From CAZOKN01 sp964580525 (lineage in GTDB: Bacteria; Pseudomonadota; Alphaproteobacteria; Rickettsiales; UBA6187): a DNA stretch of 30,644 nucleotides. A program made the position numbers and the translations under genes. Shown here piece after piece: positions 14,606-22,724 of the stretch. Location of the stretch: the NCBI GenBank assembly GCA_964580525.1, contig CAZOKN010000022.1, forward strand, positions 1 to 30,644, written 5' to 3'. How positions within the stretch are numbered: the first letter of the stretch is position 1; each line of letters starts with the position of its first letter. Under the pieces are notes generated by a model. That model did not search any database. It worked only from the letters and a program-made list of their open reading frames with translations, and was not told where the DNA came from.

Positions 14606-15904
14606 ATGCAGGTTAAAGAATTAAAGAGCGAAGGTCTAAAAAGAGAATTTAAGGTTACACTTCTTGCTGATGACATCAACAAAAAGGTTGAGCATCGTTT
14701 ACAGGAAGTAGCAAAAACTATAAAGCTACCTGGCTTTCGTCCTGGTAAGGTTCCTTTGAGCGTTGTTAAAAAGAAGCATGGAAAAGAAATTCTGGGCGAA
14801 ACTCTGGAGAGAGTTGTTGCTGATAGTTCTAGCAAAGTTTTGTCTGAGAGAGAGCTGCATCCTGCTTTGCAGCCACAGATTAAGATTGATTCTTTCGATG
14901 AAGGTGCCGATTTGGTTTATAACCTTTCATTGGAAATATATCCTGAAGTTCCTGCTATGAATTTTTCAACAATAAAGATTGTTAAATCTGTTGTTGAGCC
15001 TTCTGATGCTGATGTAACTGATGCTCTTGCGAAATTGCAAAAAGCACAAAGAAATTTTGTACCTTTGAAAAAAGCCAGAGCTGCTAAACTTGGTGATGCT
15101 GTTGTTATTGATTTTGTTGGCAAAGTTGACGATGTTGCTTTTGAGGGTGGAGCGGGTAATGGATATAGGTTGGAGCTTGGCTCGAACCAGTTCATTCCTG
15201 GTTTTGAAGACCAATTAGTTGGCGCTAAAAAAGATGAAGATGTGGCGGTAAAGGTTACTTTCCCTAAAGACTACGGTAGCAAGGATTTGGCTGGTAAAAA
15301 GGCTGTGTTTGACGTTAAAATTCACGATATATTACAATCTGAAGAAGCTGAGCTTACTGACGAATTTGCTGCGAAATTTGGATTTGAAAATCTTGAGAAG
15401 TTAAAAGACGCTGTTAAACAGCAAGTTCAGAAAGATTTTGACGGCATTTCCCGTACAAAATTGAAGAAAGATCTTTTCGATGCTTTGGATAAAGAGTGCA
15501 AATTCACTGTGCCTGAGGGTATGGTTACTATGGAGTATGATTCTATAGTTAAGAGTGTTGGTCAAGAAGCTGGTAAAGAGATCGATAAAAAACAGCAAAA
15601 AGAATACAAGGAATTGGCTGAGCGTCGTGTGCGTCTAGGTATAATCCTTGCTGACGTTGGTAGAACTAATGCTGTAGCTGTAACTGATGATGAGATTAGA
15701 AGAGCGGTTTTTGAACAAGCTCGTAATTTTCCTGGTCAGGAGCAGAGAGTTATAGAATATTACCAAAAGAATAAAGAAGCTTTGGATCATTTGCGTGGTC
15801 CTATTTTGGAAGAAAAAGTTGTTGATTTTGTTGTTAGCAAGATTTCCGTTCAAGATAAAAAAGTTTCTTCAAAAGATCTTTTGAAATTCAACGAAGAAGA
15901 ATAA
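14606..15904 (+). CDS. tig: Trigger factor
   Basis: A 432-residue ribosome-associated chaperone with peptidyl-prolyl isomerase activity. The N-terminal ribosome-binding domain has the signature GFRPGKVP near residue 45. The FKBP-type domain (about 150-245) includes GDAVVIDFVGKVDDVAFEGG and FIPGFEDQLVGAKK. The C-terminal part is the helical arm domain. Length matches the family. It binds nascent chains at the exit tunnel. AAAGGTG lies 5 to 6 bases before the ATG. It begins the conserved tig-clpP-clpX-lon block, here with a 261-base space before clpP. Confidence 0.96.
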   Translation: MQVKELKSEGLKREFKVTLLADDINKKVEHRLQEVAKTIKLPGFRPGKVPLSVVKKKHGKEILGETLERVVADSSSKVLSERELHPALQPQIKIDSFDEGADLVYNLSLEIYPEVPAMNFSTIKIVKSVVEPSDADVTDALAKLQKAQRNFVPLKKARAAKLGDAVVIDFVGKVDDVAFEGGAGNGYRLELGSNQFIPGFEDQLVGAKKDEDVAVKVTFPKDYGSKDLAGKKAVFDVKIHDILQSEEAELTDEFAAKFGFENLEKLKDAVKQQVQKDFDGISRTKLKKDLFDALDKECKFTVPEGMVTMEYDSIVKSVGQEAGKEIDKKQQKEYKELAERRVRLGIILADVGRTNAVAVTDDEIRRAVFEQARNFPGQEQRVIEYYQKNKEALDHLRGPILEEKVVDFVVSKISVQDKKVSSKDLLKFNEEE

Positions 15905-15920
15905 TTTAAATAAAAGTTGT

Positions 15921-15945
15921 TGGGTGCGGATAAATTCCGTGCCCA
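15921..15945 (+). other. Hairpin downstream of tig
   Basis: TGGGTGCGGA pairs with the TTCCGTGCCCA side, including two wobble pairs. No T-run follows, so it may act as a weak terminator or an mRNA 3' end structure. Confidence 0.3.
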
Positions 15946-16101
15946 CTTCGCTCTAAAGTTGTTGTTTTCCTACACTTATCCACTGAAAATTTGCTTTTCA
16001 TTAGTCTCTGCTAAATTATTGATATTTCTTACTTTAAACTTTTGCAACCTATGTTTTGCATGATTTTATCTAATTTTTGTTGCAATATTTTGCGGCTTGG
16101 G

Positions 16102-16131
16102 CTTGCTATATCCTAGTTTCTGTTATATTTG
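16102..16131 (+). promoter_or_regulatory. Candidate RpoH (heat-shock) promoter for clpP
   Basis: CTTG (16102-16105), 16 bases, then GTTATATTTG (16122-16131). This resembles the alphaproteobacterial RpoH consensus CTTG-N17-CYTATNTNNG, with one mismatch and a spacer one base short. Transcription would start near 16138, about 28 bases before the clpP ATG. ClpP is commonly heat-induced, which fits. Confidence 0.4.
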
Positions 16132-16165
16132 TTAATATACAGTAACTTGTTGAATAGGTAATGAT

Positions 16166-16810
16166 ATGAGAGATCCTTTGGAAACTACTATGGACCTTGT
16201 GCCTATGGTGGTCGAGCAGACCGCTAGAGGTGAGAGGGCTTATGATATTTTTTCTCGCTTATTGAGAGAAAGAATTATCTTTTTAAACGGCCCAGTGCAT
16301 GACGGAATGTCAAGTTTGATTGTGGCCCAGTTGCTTTTCCTTGAGTCTGAAAATCCTGATAAGGATATATACATGTATATAAATTCCCCTGGTGGTGTTG
16401 TAACTTCCGGTTTGGCAATTTATGATACTATGCAATACATAAAGCCTGATGTTGTTACGCTTTGTGTTGGTCAGGCTGCATCTATGGGATCTTTGCTTCT
16501 TACTGCTGGAGCTAAAGGTAAGAGATACGCCCTGCCTAATTCAAGAATTATGATACACCAGCCTTCAGGCGGCTTTCAAGGTCAGGCGACGGATATAGAA
16601 ATACATGCTAAAGAAATTTTGGAACTTAAAGCAAGACTGAATAAATTGTATGTAAAACATACTGGTAAGTCTTTGGCTATAGTAGAAAAAGGCATGGAGC
16701 GCGATAATTTTATGACTGCTGAAATGGCGAAAGCTTTCGGTTTGGTTGATAAAGTTATATCCTCTCGTCCTGGCGATGGCAAGGATGTGAAAGATTCTAC
16801 TGCCAGCTAA
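16166..16810 (+). CDS. clpP: ATP-dependent Clp protease proteolytic subunit
   Basis: A 214-residue serine peptidase of family S14. The triad is Ser106 in GQAASMGS, His131 in IMIHQPSGG and Asp180; the spacing equals that of the E. coli enzyme (97, 122, 171). The N-terminus MRDPLETTMDLVPMVVEQ shows the short propeptide before the loop that touches ClpX. It forms the barrel that degrades proteins unfolded by ClpX or ClpA. AGG lies about 9 bases before the ATG. clpX follows after 56 bases, so the two are likely one transcript. Confidence 0.96.
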   Translation: MRDPLETTMDLVPMVVEQTARGERAYDIFSRLLRERIIFLNGPVHDGMSSLIVAQLLFLESENPDKDIYMYINSPGGVVTSGLAIYDTMQYIKPDVVTLCVGQAASMGSLLLTAGAKGKRYALPNSRIMIHQPSGGFQGQATDIEIHAKEILELKARLNKLYVKHTGKSLAIVEKGMERDNFMTAEMAKAFGLVDKVISSRPGDGKDVKDSTAS

Positions 16811-16866
16811 ATTTTTAGTTAGAGTAATTTGTATTTCTTTTTAAATAAAAACAAAAGGTTAAGTAA

Positions 16867-18159
16867 ATGGGAAAAGCTGAAGGCCAAGATTCTAAAAATA
16901 CCCTGTACTATTCTTTTTGCGGAAAAAGTCAACACGAAGTTAGGAAATTAATAGCCGGCCCAACGGTTTTTATCTGCGATGAATGCGTTGAGCTTTGTCT
17001 TGATATAATAAGGGAAGAAAGTAAATCTGCCCTTGTTAAAGATGGCGATGGAGTTCCTAATCCCAAGGAAATTTATAACGTATTGAATGAATATGTTATA
17101 GGCCAGGAGCAGGCGAAAAGGGTTCTTTCTGTAGCTGTACATAACCACTATAAGCGTATTGCCCACACTGAAAAAGGCGGGTCTGAGATAGAGCTTGCAA
17201 AAGCTAATATATTGCTGATTGGCCCAACAGGTTGCGGTAAAACTCTTCTTGCACAAACACTTGCAAGAATTCTGGACGTTCCCTTCACTATGGCTGATGC
17301 CACAACTTTGACCGAAGCTGGTTATGTTGGTGAAGACGTTGAGAATATCATTTTGCGTTTGTTGCAAGCAGCTGATTATAACGTTGAGCGTGCACAAAGA
17401 GGTATTGTTTATATTGACGAAGTGGACAAAATTTCACGTAAGTCTGACAATCCTTCTATAACGCGTGACGTTTCAGGTGAAGGCGTACAGCAAGCGTTGT
17501 TAAAAATAATGGAAGGTACGGTTGCTTCTGTTCCACCTCAAGGTGGCAGAAAACATCCACAGCAGGAGTTCTTGCAAGTGGATACCACTAACATATTGTT
17601 TATTTGCAGTGGTGCGTTTTCTGGTCTTGAAAAGCTTATATCTGCGCGTGGCCGTGGTACTTCTATTGGCTTTGGTGCGGATGTACGTGGCGAAGATAAA
17701 AGAAGAGTTGGCGACATATTGCAAAACTTGCAGTCTGAAGATCTGGTAAAATTTGGTTTGATACCGGAATTTGTGGGCAGGTTGCCAGTAGTTGCTACTT
17801 TGTGTGACCTTGATGAAAAAGCTTTAATTGAAATTCTTACTAACCCTAAGAATGCCCTAGTAAAACAATATCAAAAATTGTTTGAGATGGAAAATGTGAA
17901 GCTTGAATTCAAGGATGAAGCTCTTAGTGCAATTGCTACCAGAGCGATTAAGAGGCAAACAGGTGCTCGTGGTTTGCGTGCTATTCTTGAAAGCATATTG
18001 TTGAATGTTATGTTTGACGTTCCAGGCATGAAAGATGTTAAGGAAGTTATTGTTAACAGGGATGTTGTTGAAAAGAACCAGGAGCCTATCCTAGTTCTGG
18101 AAAATAACAGCAATAAAAACGCTAAAAAACCTGCTAAAAAAGCCAATAAGGCTTCATAG
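16867..18159 (+). CDS. clpX: ClpX AAA+ unfoldase with altered zinc-binding domain
   Basis: A 430-residue AAA+ protein. The Walker A motif GPTGCGKT is at 119-126 and Walker B includes IVYIDEVDKI. Pore and sensor motifs GYVGEDVE and GRLPVVATL are intact. The N-terminal zinc-binding domain aligns with the E. coli numbering without gaps: Cys18, Cys37 and Cys40 are present, but residue 15 is Tyr (codon TAT at 16909-16911) where Cys is nearly universal. One base change from TGT would explain it. It unfolds substrates and feeds them to ClpP; the zinc domain handles adaptors and substrate choice. The Lys-rich tail (KNAKKPAKKANKAS) is also atypical. Confidence 0.96.
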   Translation: MGKAEGQDSKNTLYYSFCGKSQHEVRKLIAGPTVFICDECVELCLDIIREESKSALVKDGDGVPNPKEIYNVLNEYVIGQEQAKRVLSVAVHNHYKRIAHTEKGGSEIELAKANILLIGPTGCGKTLLAQTLARILDVPFTMADATTLTEAGYVGEDVENIILRLLQAADYNVERAQRGIVYIDEVDKISRKSDNPSITRDVSGEGVQQALLKIMEGTVASVPPQGGRKHPQQEFLQVDTTNILFICSGAFSGLEKLISARGRGTSIGFGADVRGEDKRRVGDILQNLQSEDLVKFGLIPEFVGRLPVVATLCDLDEKALIEILTNPKNALVKQYQKLFEMENVKLEFKDEALSAIATRAIKRQTGARGLRAILESILLNVMFDVPGMKDVKEVIVNRDVVEKNQEPILVLENNSNKNAKKPAKKANKAS

Positions 18160-18179
18160 TAGCCAATTTAGCGAGTTTT

Positions 18180-18488
18180 ATGCCTGTTGATATAGAAAAA
18201 GAACTTGTTGAATATTTGGGGCAGGAGTACATCTCACTTTCTGCCCCAAATAAATCTAAGCTTTCGCAGCTTTATAAAAAATACAGACGCGGCGATGCCA
18301 TATATTTCTGGTGGTTTTTCAATTTTCACTATGCCTATGTTAAGAAATGGAAGCTTTGCGTTTTATTTGTTTTAACTTTTGGTGCAATTGGTGTCTGGTG
18401 GCTTATTGATTTATTCAGACTCAATACTATATTAAGAGAATATAATGTTACAAAAGCTAAAGAGCTTTTGAAAAACCTTAATCAGTAA
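18180..18488 (+). CDS. TM2-like small membrane protein between clpX and lon
   Basis: A 102-residue protein. The first half is soluble and charged (LSQLYKKYRRGDAIYFWWF). The second half has membrane segments, with FGAIGVWWLIDLFRL giving the end pattern of TM2-domain proteins. A charged helix follows (REYNVTKAKELLKNLNQ). Its stop shares a base with the lon ATG (TAATG), so lon translation is coupled to it. It begins 20 bases after clpX. In most genomes clpX and lon are neighbours without such a gene. Function is unknown; its site suggests a link to membrane proteostasis, which is speculative. Confidence 0.72.
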   Translation: MPVDIEKELVEYLGQEYISLSAPNKSKLSQLYKKYRRGDAIYFWWFFNFHYAYVKKWKLCVLFVLTFGAIGVWWLIDLFRLNTILREYNVTKAKELLKNLNQ

Positions 18489-20896
18489 TGGATATGATAG
18501 AAAAAAATAGCCAGATTTATTCTCTTCTTCCTCTCAGGGATATTGTTGTATTTCCCGGTATGATTGCGCCGTTATTTGTGGGACGCAAAAAATCCATATC
18601 AGCCCTTGAGAATGTTATAAAGCAAAATAGTAAAATTCTCTTGGTAACACAAAGGGATGCTACTAAGGACGATCCGTCTACCCAGGATTTATACAAGGTT
18701 GGTGTTTTAGCAAATATTCTCCAGCTTCTAAAGCTACCTGATGGAACTGTAAAAGTTCTTATAGAAGGGCAGGAGCGTACTAATGTAAAAGAATTTTTTG
18801 AAGATGGTGAGTTCTTCCGCGCAAGTGTGGAAGTTGTTGGCGATGTTTATGGCGATGATAAAGATGTAAAAGGCTTGGCCAGAGCTGTTATTAACCAATT
18901 TGATAAATATGCAAAACTTAACAAAAAAGTTGCTCCTGAGGTTACTGCGTCTTTAAGCCAGATAAAAGAAGCCAGCAAATTGGCTGATACTGTTGCTTCT
19001 CATATAACTTTGGAAATTGCTGAAAAGCAGGAAATCCTAGAGATTTCAGATGTTGTAAAAAGACTTGAACGTGTGTTTTCGTTCATGGAATCTGAGATGG
19101 AAGTTTTGGATACCGAGAAAAAGATCAGATCTCGTATCAGAGAACAAATGGAGAAAACTCAAAAAGAATATTATTTGAATGAGCAGCTAAAGGCCATACA
19201 TAAAGAGCTTGGCGATAATGGTGATGGTAAGGATGAACTTGCTCAATTTGAAGAAAAAATAAAAAATACCAAGCTTACAAAAGAAGCTGAAGAAAAAGCA
19301 AAGGCTGAGCTAAAAAAGCTTCGTTCAATGTCTCCTATGTCAGCAGAGGCTACTGTTACAAGAAATTATCTTGATTGGGTTTTATCTCTGCCTTGGTCGA
19401 AACGCACTAAAACCAAGAATGATATAAATTTTGCCCAGCAAGTTCTTGAGAAAGATCATTATGGTTTGGAAAAGGTTAAAGATAGAATTTTGGAATACTT
19501 AGCGGTTCAGCAGCGTACTAAGAAGCTAAGTGGGCCTGTGCTTTGTCTTGTTGGTCCTCCTGGTGTTGGTAAAACCTCTTTGGCTAAATCAATTTCAAGC
19601 GCGATTGGCAGGAAGTTTATAAAAATTTCCTTGGGTGGTGTACGGGATGAAGCTGAAATAAGAGGTCATAGACGTACATATATAGGTTCAATGCCTGGTA
19701 AGATCGTGCAGTCAATGAAGAAGGCGCAAGCTTCTAATCCGTTGTTTTTGCTTGATGAAATAGATAAAATGGGAACTGATTTCAGAGGTGATCCTGCATC
19801 AGCTCTTTTGGAAGTTTTGGATTCTGAACAGAACAAAAATTTCAACGATCATTATCTTGAAGTGGACTATGATCTTTCAGACGTTATGTTTGTGGCTACT
19901 GCTAATTCTCTGAATTTGCCACCTGCATTGCTCGATAGATTAGAAATAATAAGGATTGCCGGTTATACCGAAGATGAAAAAATCGAAATAGCCAAGAATC
20001 ACTTAGTTAAGAAGCAAAGCGAAAATCATGGCTTGAAGAAAGGCGAATGGTCTATTTCTGACGAAGCTTTGAGAGACATAATTCGCTATTACACAAGAGA
20101 AGCTGGCGTTCGTAATTTGGAGCGTGAACTTGCTAAATTAACTCGTAAGGCAGTGCGTAAGATTCTTTCTGGAAAATGCGATAAGGTTGAAGTTAAGCCT
20201 TCTAATCTTGATGATTTCCTTGGTGTCAGAAAATATAGTTTCGGTGAAACTAGCACTGAAGATTTGGTAGGTGTTGTAACTGGCCTTGCTTATACAGAAG
20301 TTGGTGGTGATATACTGACTATTGAAGCTGTGCAGTTGCCTGGCAAGGGTGGTATTAAGAGTACTGGTAAACTTGGCGAGGTGATGCAAGAGTCAGCGCA
20401 GGCGGCGTTTAGCTATGCGCGTTCGCGTTGTTTAGAATATGGTTTTACGCCTACGCACTACAAGAAGAAGGATATTCATATACACGTTCCGGAAGGTGCT
20501 ACGCCTAAGGATGGTCCATCAGCTGGTGTTGCTATGTGTTTAGCTATAGTTTCTGTTTTGACAGGAATCCCTATCAAAAAGTCTATTGCTATGACAGGTG
20601 AAATTACTTTGCGTGGCAGAGTTTTGGCCATAGGTGGTTTGAAAGAAAAGCTTCTTGCGGCATTGCGTGGTGGTGTGAAAACGGTTCTTATACCTCAGGA
20701 AAATGAGAAAGATCTGGTTGATATTCCTGATAATGTGAAGAAGGGGTTAAAAATTATCCCTATATCAACAATGGATGAGGCAATTGCGATTGCTTTGGTT
20801 AGGAAGCCAACGCCTGTTGAGTGGGTTGATCTGGATGATTTGCCTGCTGTTGCAGAGGTGGCAGAGGACGTTGATTCTAACCTTACGGCACATTAA
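18488..20896 (+). CDS. lon: Lon protease
   Basis: An 802-residue ATP-dependent protease of family S16. The N-terminal LON substrate-binding domain spans about residues 12-205. The AAA+ module has the Walker A motif GPPGVGKT (about 357-364) and LFLLDEIDKMG. The proteolytic domain has the Ser-Lys dyad: Ser678 in KDGPSAGVAM and Lys721 in GGLKEKLL, with the spacing of the E. coli enzyme (679, 722). It degrades damaged and regulatory proteins. Start ATG at 18488; a second ATG at 18494 is possible. A strong terminator follows the stop. Confidence 0.97.
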   Translation: MDMIEKNSQIYSLLPLRDIVVFPGMIAPLFVGRKKSISALENVIKQNSKILLVTQRDATKDDPSTQDLYKVGVLANILQLLKLPDGTVKVLIEGQERTNVKEFFEDGEFFRASVEVVGDVYGDDKDVKGLARAVINQFDKYAKLNKKVAPEVTASLSQIKEASKLADTVASHITLEIAEKQEILEISDVVKRLERVFSFMESEMEVLDTEKKIRSRIREQMEKTQKEYYLNEQLKAIHKELGDNGDGKDELAQFEEKIKNTKLTKEAEEKAKAELKKLRSMSPMSAEATVTRNYLDWVLSLPWSKRTKTKNDINFAQQVLEKDHYGLEKVKDRILEYLAVQQRTKKLSGPVLCLVGPPGVGKTSLAKSISSAIGRKFIKISLGGVRDEAEIRGHRRTYIGSMPGKIVQSMKKAQASNPLFLLDEIDKMGTDFRGDPASALLEVLDSEQNKNFNDHYLEVDYDLSDVMFVATANSLNLPPALLDRLEIIRIAGYTEDEKIEIAKNHLVKKQSENHGLKKGEWSISDEALRDIIRYYTREAGVRNLERELAKLTRKAVRKILSGKCDKVEVKPSNLDDFLGVRKYSFGETSTEDLVGVVTGLAYTEVGGDILTIEAVQLPGKGGIKSTGKLGEVMQESAQAAFSYARSRCLEYGFTPTHYKKKDIHIHVPEGATPKDGPSAGVAMCLAIVSVLTGIPIKKSIAMTGEITLRGRVLAIGGLKEKLLAALRGGVKTVLIPQENEKDLVDIPDNVKKGLKIIPISTMDEAIAIALVRKPTPVEWVDLDDLPAVAEVAEDVDSNLTAH

Positions 20897-20924
20897 AATT
20901 TAAAATTATGGTTTATTGAAAATC

Positions 20925-20959
20925 AAAGCCTGCTTCAAAAGAGCAGGCTTTTCTTTTTT
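20925..20959 (+). terminator. Intrinsic terminator after lon
   Basis: AAAGCCTGCT and AGCAGGCTTT form a perfect 10-base-pair stem with a 7-base loop, followed by TCTTTTTT. It ends the tig/clp/lon block. Confidence 0.9.
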
Positions 20960-20988
20960 ATGAAAATCACTTTTTCTTAAAAATATTG

Positions 20989-21017
20989 TTGATTATATTT
21001 TTTAATGGTGATATACG
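20989..21017 (+). promoter_or_regulatory. Putative promoter for tRNA-Val
   Basis: TTGATT (20989-20994), a 17-base spacer and TATACG (21012-21017), followed by a C-rich discriminator. Transcription would start about 13 bases before the tRNA. Confidence 0.5.
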
Positions 21018-21036
21018 CTAGCCTCCCTTTGGTTGA

Positions 21037-21112
21037 GGGCGATTAGCTCAGTTGGTAGAGCGTCTCGTTTACACCGAGAATGTCGGGAGTTCGAGTCTCT
21101 CATCGCCCACCA
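21037..21112 (+). tRNA. tRNA-Val (anticodon UAC)
   Basis: A 76-base tRNA with encoded CCA. The acceptor stem GGGCGAT/ATCGCCC is perfect. The D-arm is GCTCAGTTGGTAGAGC, the anticodon arm TCTCG-TTTACAC-CGAGA gives anticodon TAC, and the T-arm has GTTCGAGTC. CTTTTTCT follows as a likely end signal. In several alphaproteobacteria tRNA-Val follows lon and hupB; here hupB is absent from this spot. Confidence 0.96.
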
Positions 21113-21341
21113 CTTTTTCTGTAGTGTTCCCTTTTGTTTTGTATTTTATAGCACAGCCTAGATGTAGCTATTTTGGCATATTTGTTGTATTTTATGTATC
21201 GTTACACCACAAGATTGTACTCAAATTAAAAAATTAATAAATTCTTCTTTATTTATCCATGGCTTTGTTATATAAGAATCGCAAATATTGGAAACTTATA
21301 GATAAATTGTTGTATTTAAGTACAGAAGAGTATTGGGTTTT

Positions 21342-22673
21342 ATGTCTAGAGACAAAGTGACAATTCCTACCATAGGCATAGTTGGTGGAATGGGGATAGA
21401 AGCCACCCAGGAATTTGAAAAGCTTATAAGACTTGCTACCAAGGTTCTAGGCTATGATGGTGAGAGCCATATACCTCCTGCAATAGTTGATAATGTTTTG
21501 AAGCCAGATAGAAGCAAGGCGCTTTTAGAAGGTGGCGAATCTCCCGTTACAGAAGTTTTGCGTGGTTGCGTAAATGTCGCGAACGCTGGAGCAAAGGTTA
21601 TTTTTCTACCATGTAATACTGTGCATGCTTTCTTAGCTGATATTCAAGAAGGTTCACCGGTACCTATTATATCTCTAATTGAGTCTACACGTTGGTATAT
21701 AGAAAAACATTACAGGTATGCTGAAGAGGTTGGTTTATTAGCAACTGATGGCTCTGTTAAATCTGAAAGAGTTTATCATCCTGTTTTTGAAACAGGTAAC
21801 GAACGCATCAAAATATTGACGCCTGATGATTTATCTCAAAAAGCTGTAATGCAAGCCATTTATGATCGTAATGGTGTAAAAGAAGGAATAACAAGGAAAG
21901 TTCCTAAAAATACTGTAAAAGAAGGACAGCATCCAACAGATAGATTCATTTCTGCGGTTAAAACTATTAGATTTAAAGAGCGCTACTCTACGATTAAGAA
22001 GAAAATATTTATTGCTGGTTGCACAGAAGTTCCTCTTGCTTTGCTGCAAGAAGATATGCCGGAAGATTCAATACTTATAGATCCTATGAAAATAGTAGCT
22101 CTCGCGGCTGTTATTTTATGCCATGATAAAGATTATATACAATATTGCAATACTACGTCTCCGGAACAGATAAAAAAAGAGATTTTATTAAAATTGGCAA
22201 ATGGAGCTTTTCAGGAAAGGCGGCCGATAACTAAGAATGATATGGAAGGTTTGGAACAGGCTGTTGCGGAAGAGTATAAAGCTCGTTCAAGTTCATCCCC
22301 AACAAAAGAATTTTCTTCTGATGGTGAATCTCCAGATGTGAGTGAAGAAGAATTGTCACAGAATGGGGAAGAAAAATTAACTGAGCTATTTAGCAAATAT
22401 AAGAATTTTACTGTAACGCCTGGAATAGATCAAGGCCGCAGTAATGTGTTAAGAATTAAATTATCTCCTAGAGGCGCAAATCAAGTCCTAGAAGGGCCTG
22501 GTGATGTTCGTATTATTGAAAAATATATTAGAAAAGAAACTGGTTTGCACCCTCATGCTCAATCTAGGTTGCATTTAACTGGTTGCAGTGTAACAGTTGC
22601 AGATACTCGCCCTGTAAGGAGTTTATTGGAAAAAGTTACCGGTCGTGAGATTGGTTCAGAGAAGACGAGATAA
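21342..22673 (+). CDS. Aspartate/glutamate racemase-family protein with an unrecognised C-terminal domain
   Basis: A 443-residue protein. Residues 1-255 or so fit the Asp/Glu racemase superfamily: GIVGGMGIEAT at the start, the first catalytic Cys in FLPCNTVHAF (Cys91) and the second in IAGCTEVPLAL (Cys226). It likely interconverts D- and L-amino acids; substrate unknown. An inserted segment (KEGITRKVPKNTVKEGQHP) lies before the second Cys. After a low-complexity Ser/Glu linker (about 297-330), residues 335-443 form a second domain that I cannot assign (RIKLSPRGANQVLEG, LHLTGCSVTVAD). I chose the ATG at 21342; a TTG at 21333 in frame lies closer to the AGAAGAG ribosome site. The racemase family alone is 230-250 residues, so the protein is almost twice the usual size. 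Confidence 0.78.
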   Translation: MSRDKVTIPTIGIVGGMGIEATQEFEKLIRLATKVLGYDGESHIPPAIVDNVLKPDRSKALLEGGESPVTEVLRGCVNVANAGAKVIFLPCNTVHAFLADIQEGSPVPIISLIESTRWYIEKHYRYAEEVGLLATDGSVKSERVYHPVFETGNERIKILTPDDLSQKAVMQAIYDRNGVKEGITRKVPKNTVKEGQHPTDRFISAVKTIRFKERYSTIKKKIFIAGCTEVPLALLQEDMPEDSILIDPMKIVALAAVILCHDKDYIQYCNTTSPEQIKKEILLKLANGAFQERRPITKNDMEGLEQAVAEEYKARSSSSPTKEFSSDGESPDVSEEELSQNGEEKLTELFSKYKNFTVTPGIDQGRSNVLRIKLSPRGANQVLEGPGDVRIIEKYIRKETGLHPHAQSRLHLTGCSVTVADTRPVRSLLEKVTGREIGSEKTR

Positions 22674-22724
22674 GTTGTATTATAAGGAAAAAATATCACT
22701 AGTAATTTAACTTGAAATAGCAAA

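Noticed and set aside
21052..21237. Reading frame overlapping tRNA-Val
   Set aside because: It begins inside the tRNA and has no ribosome site or recognisable product.
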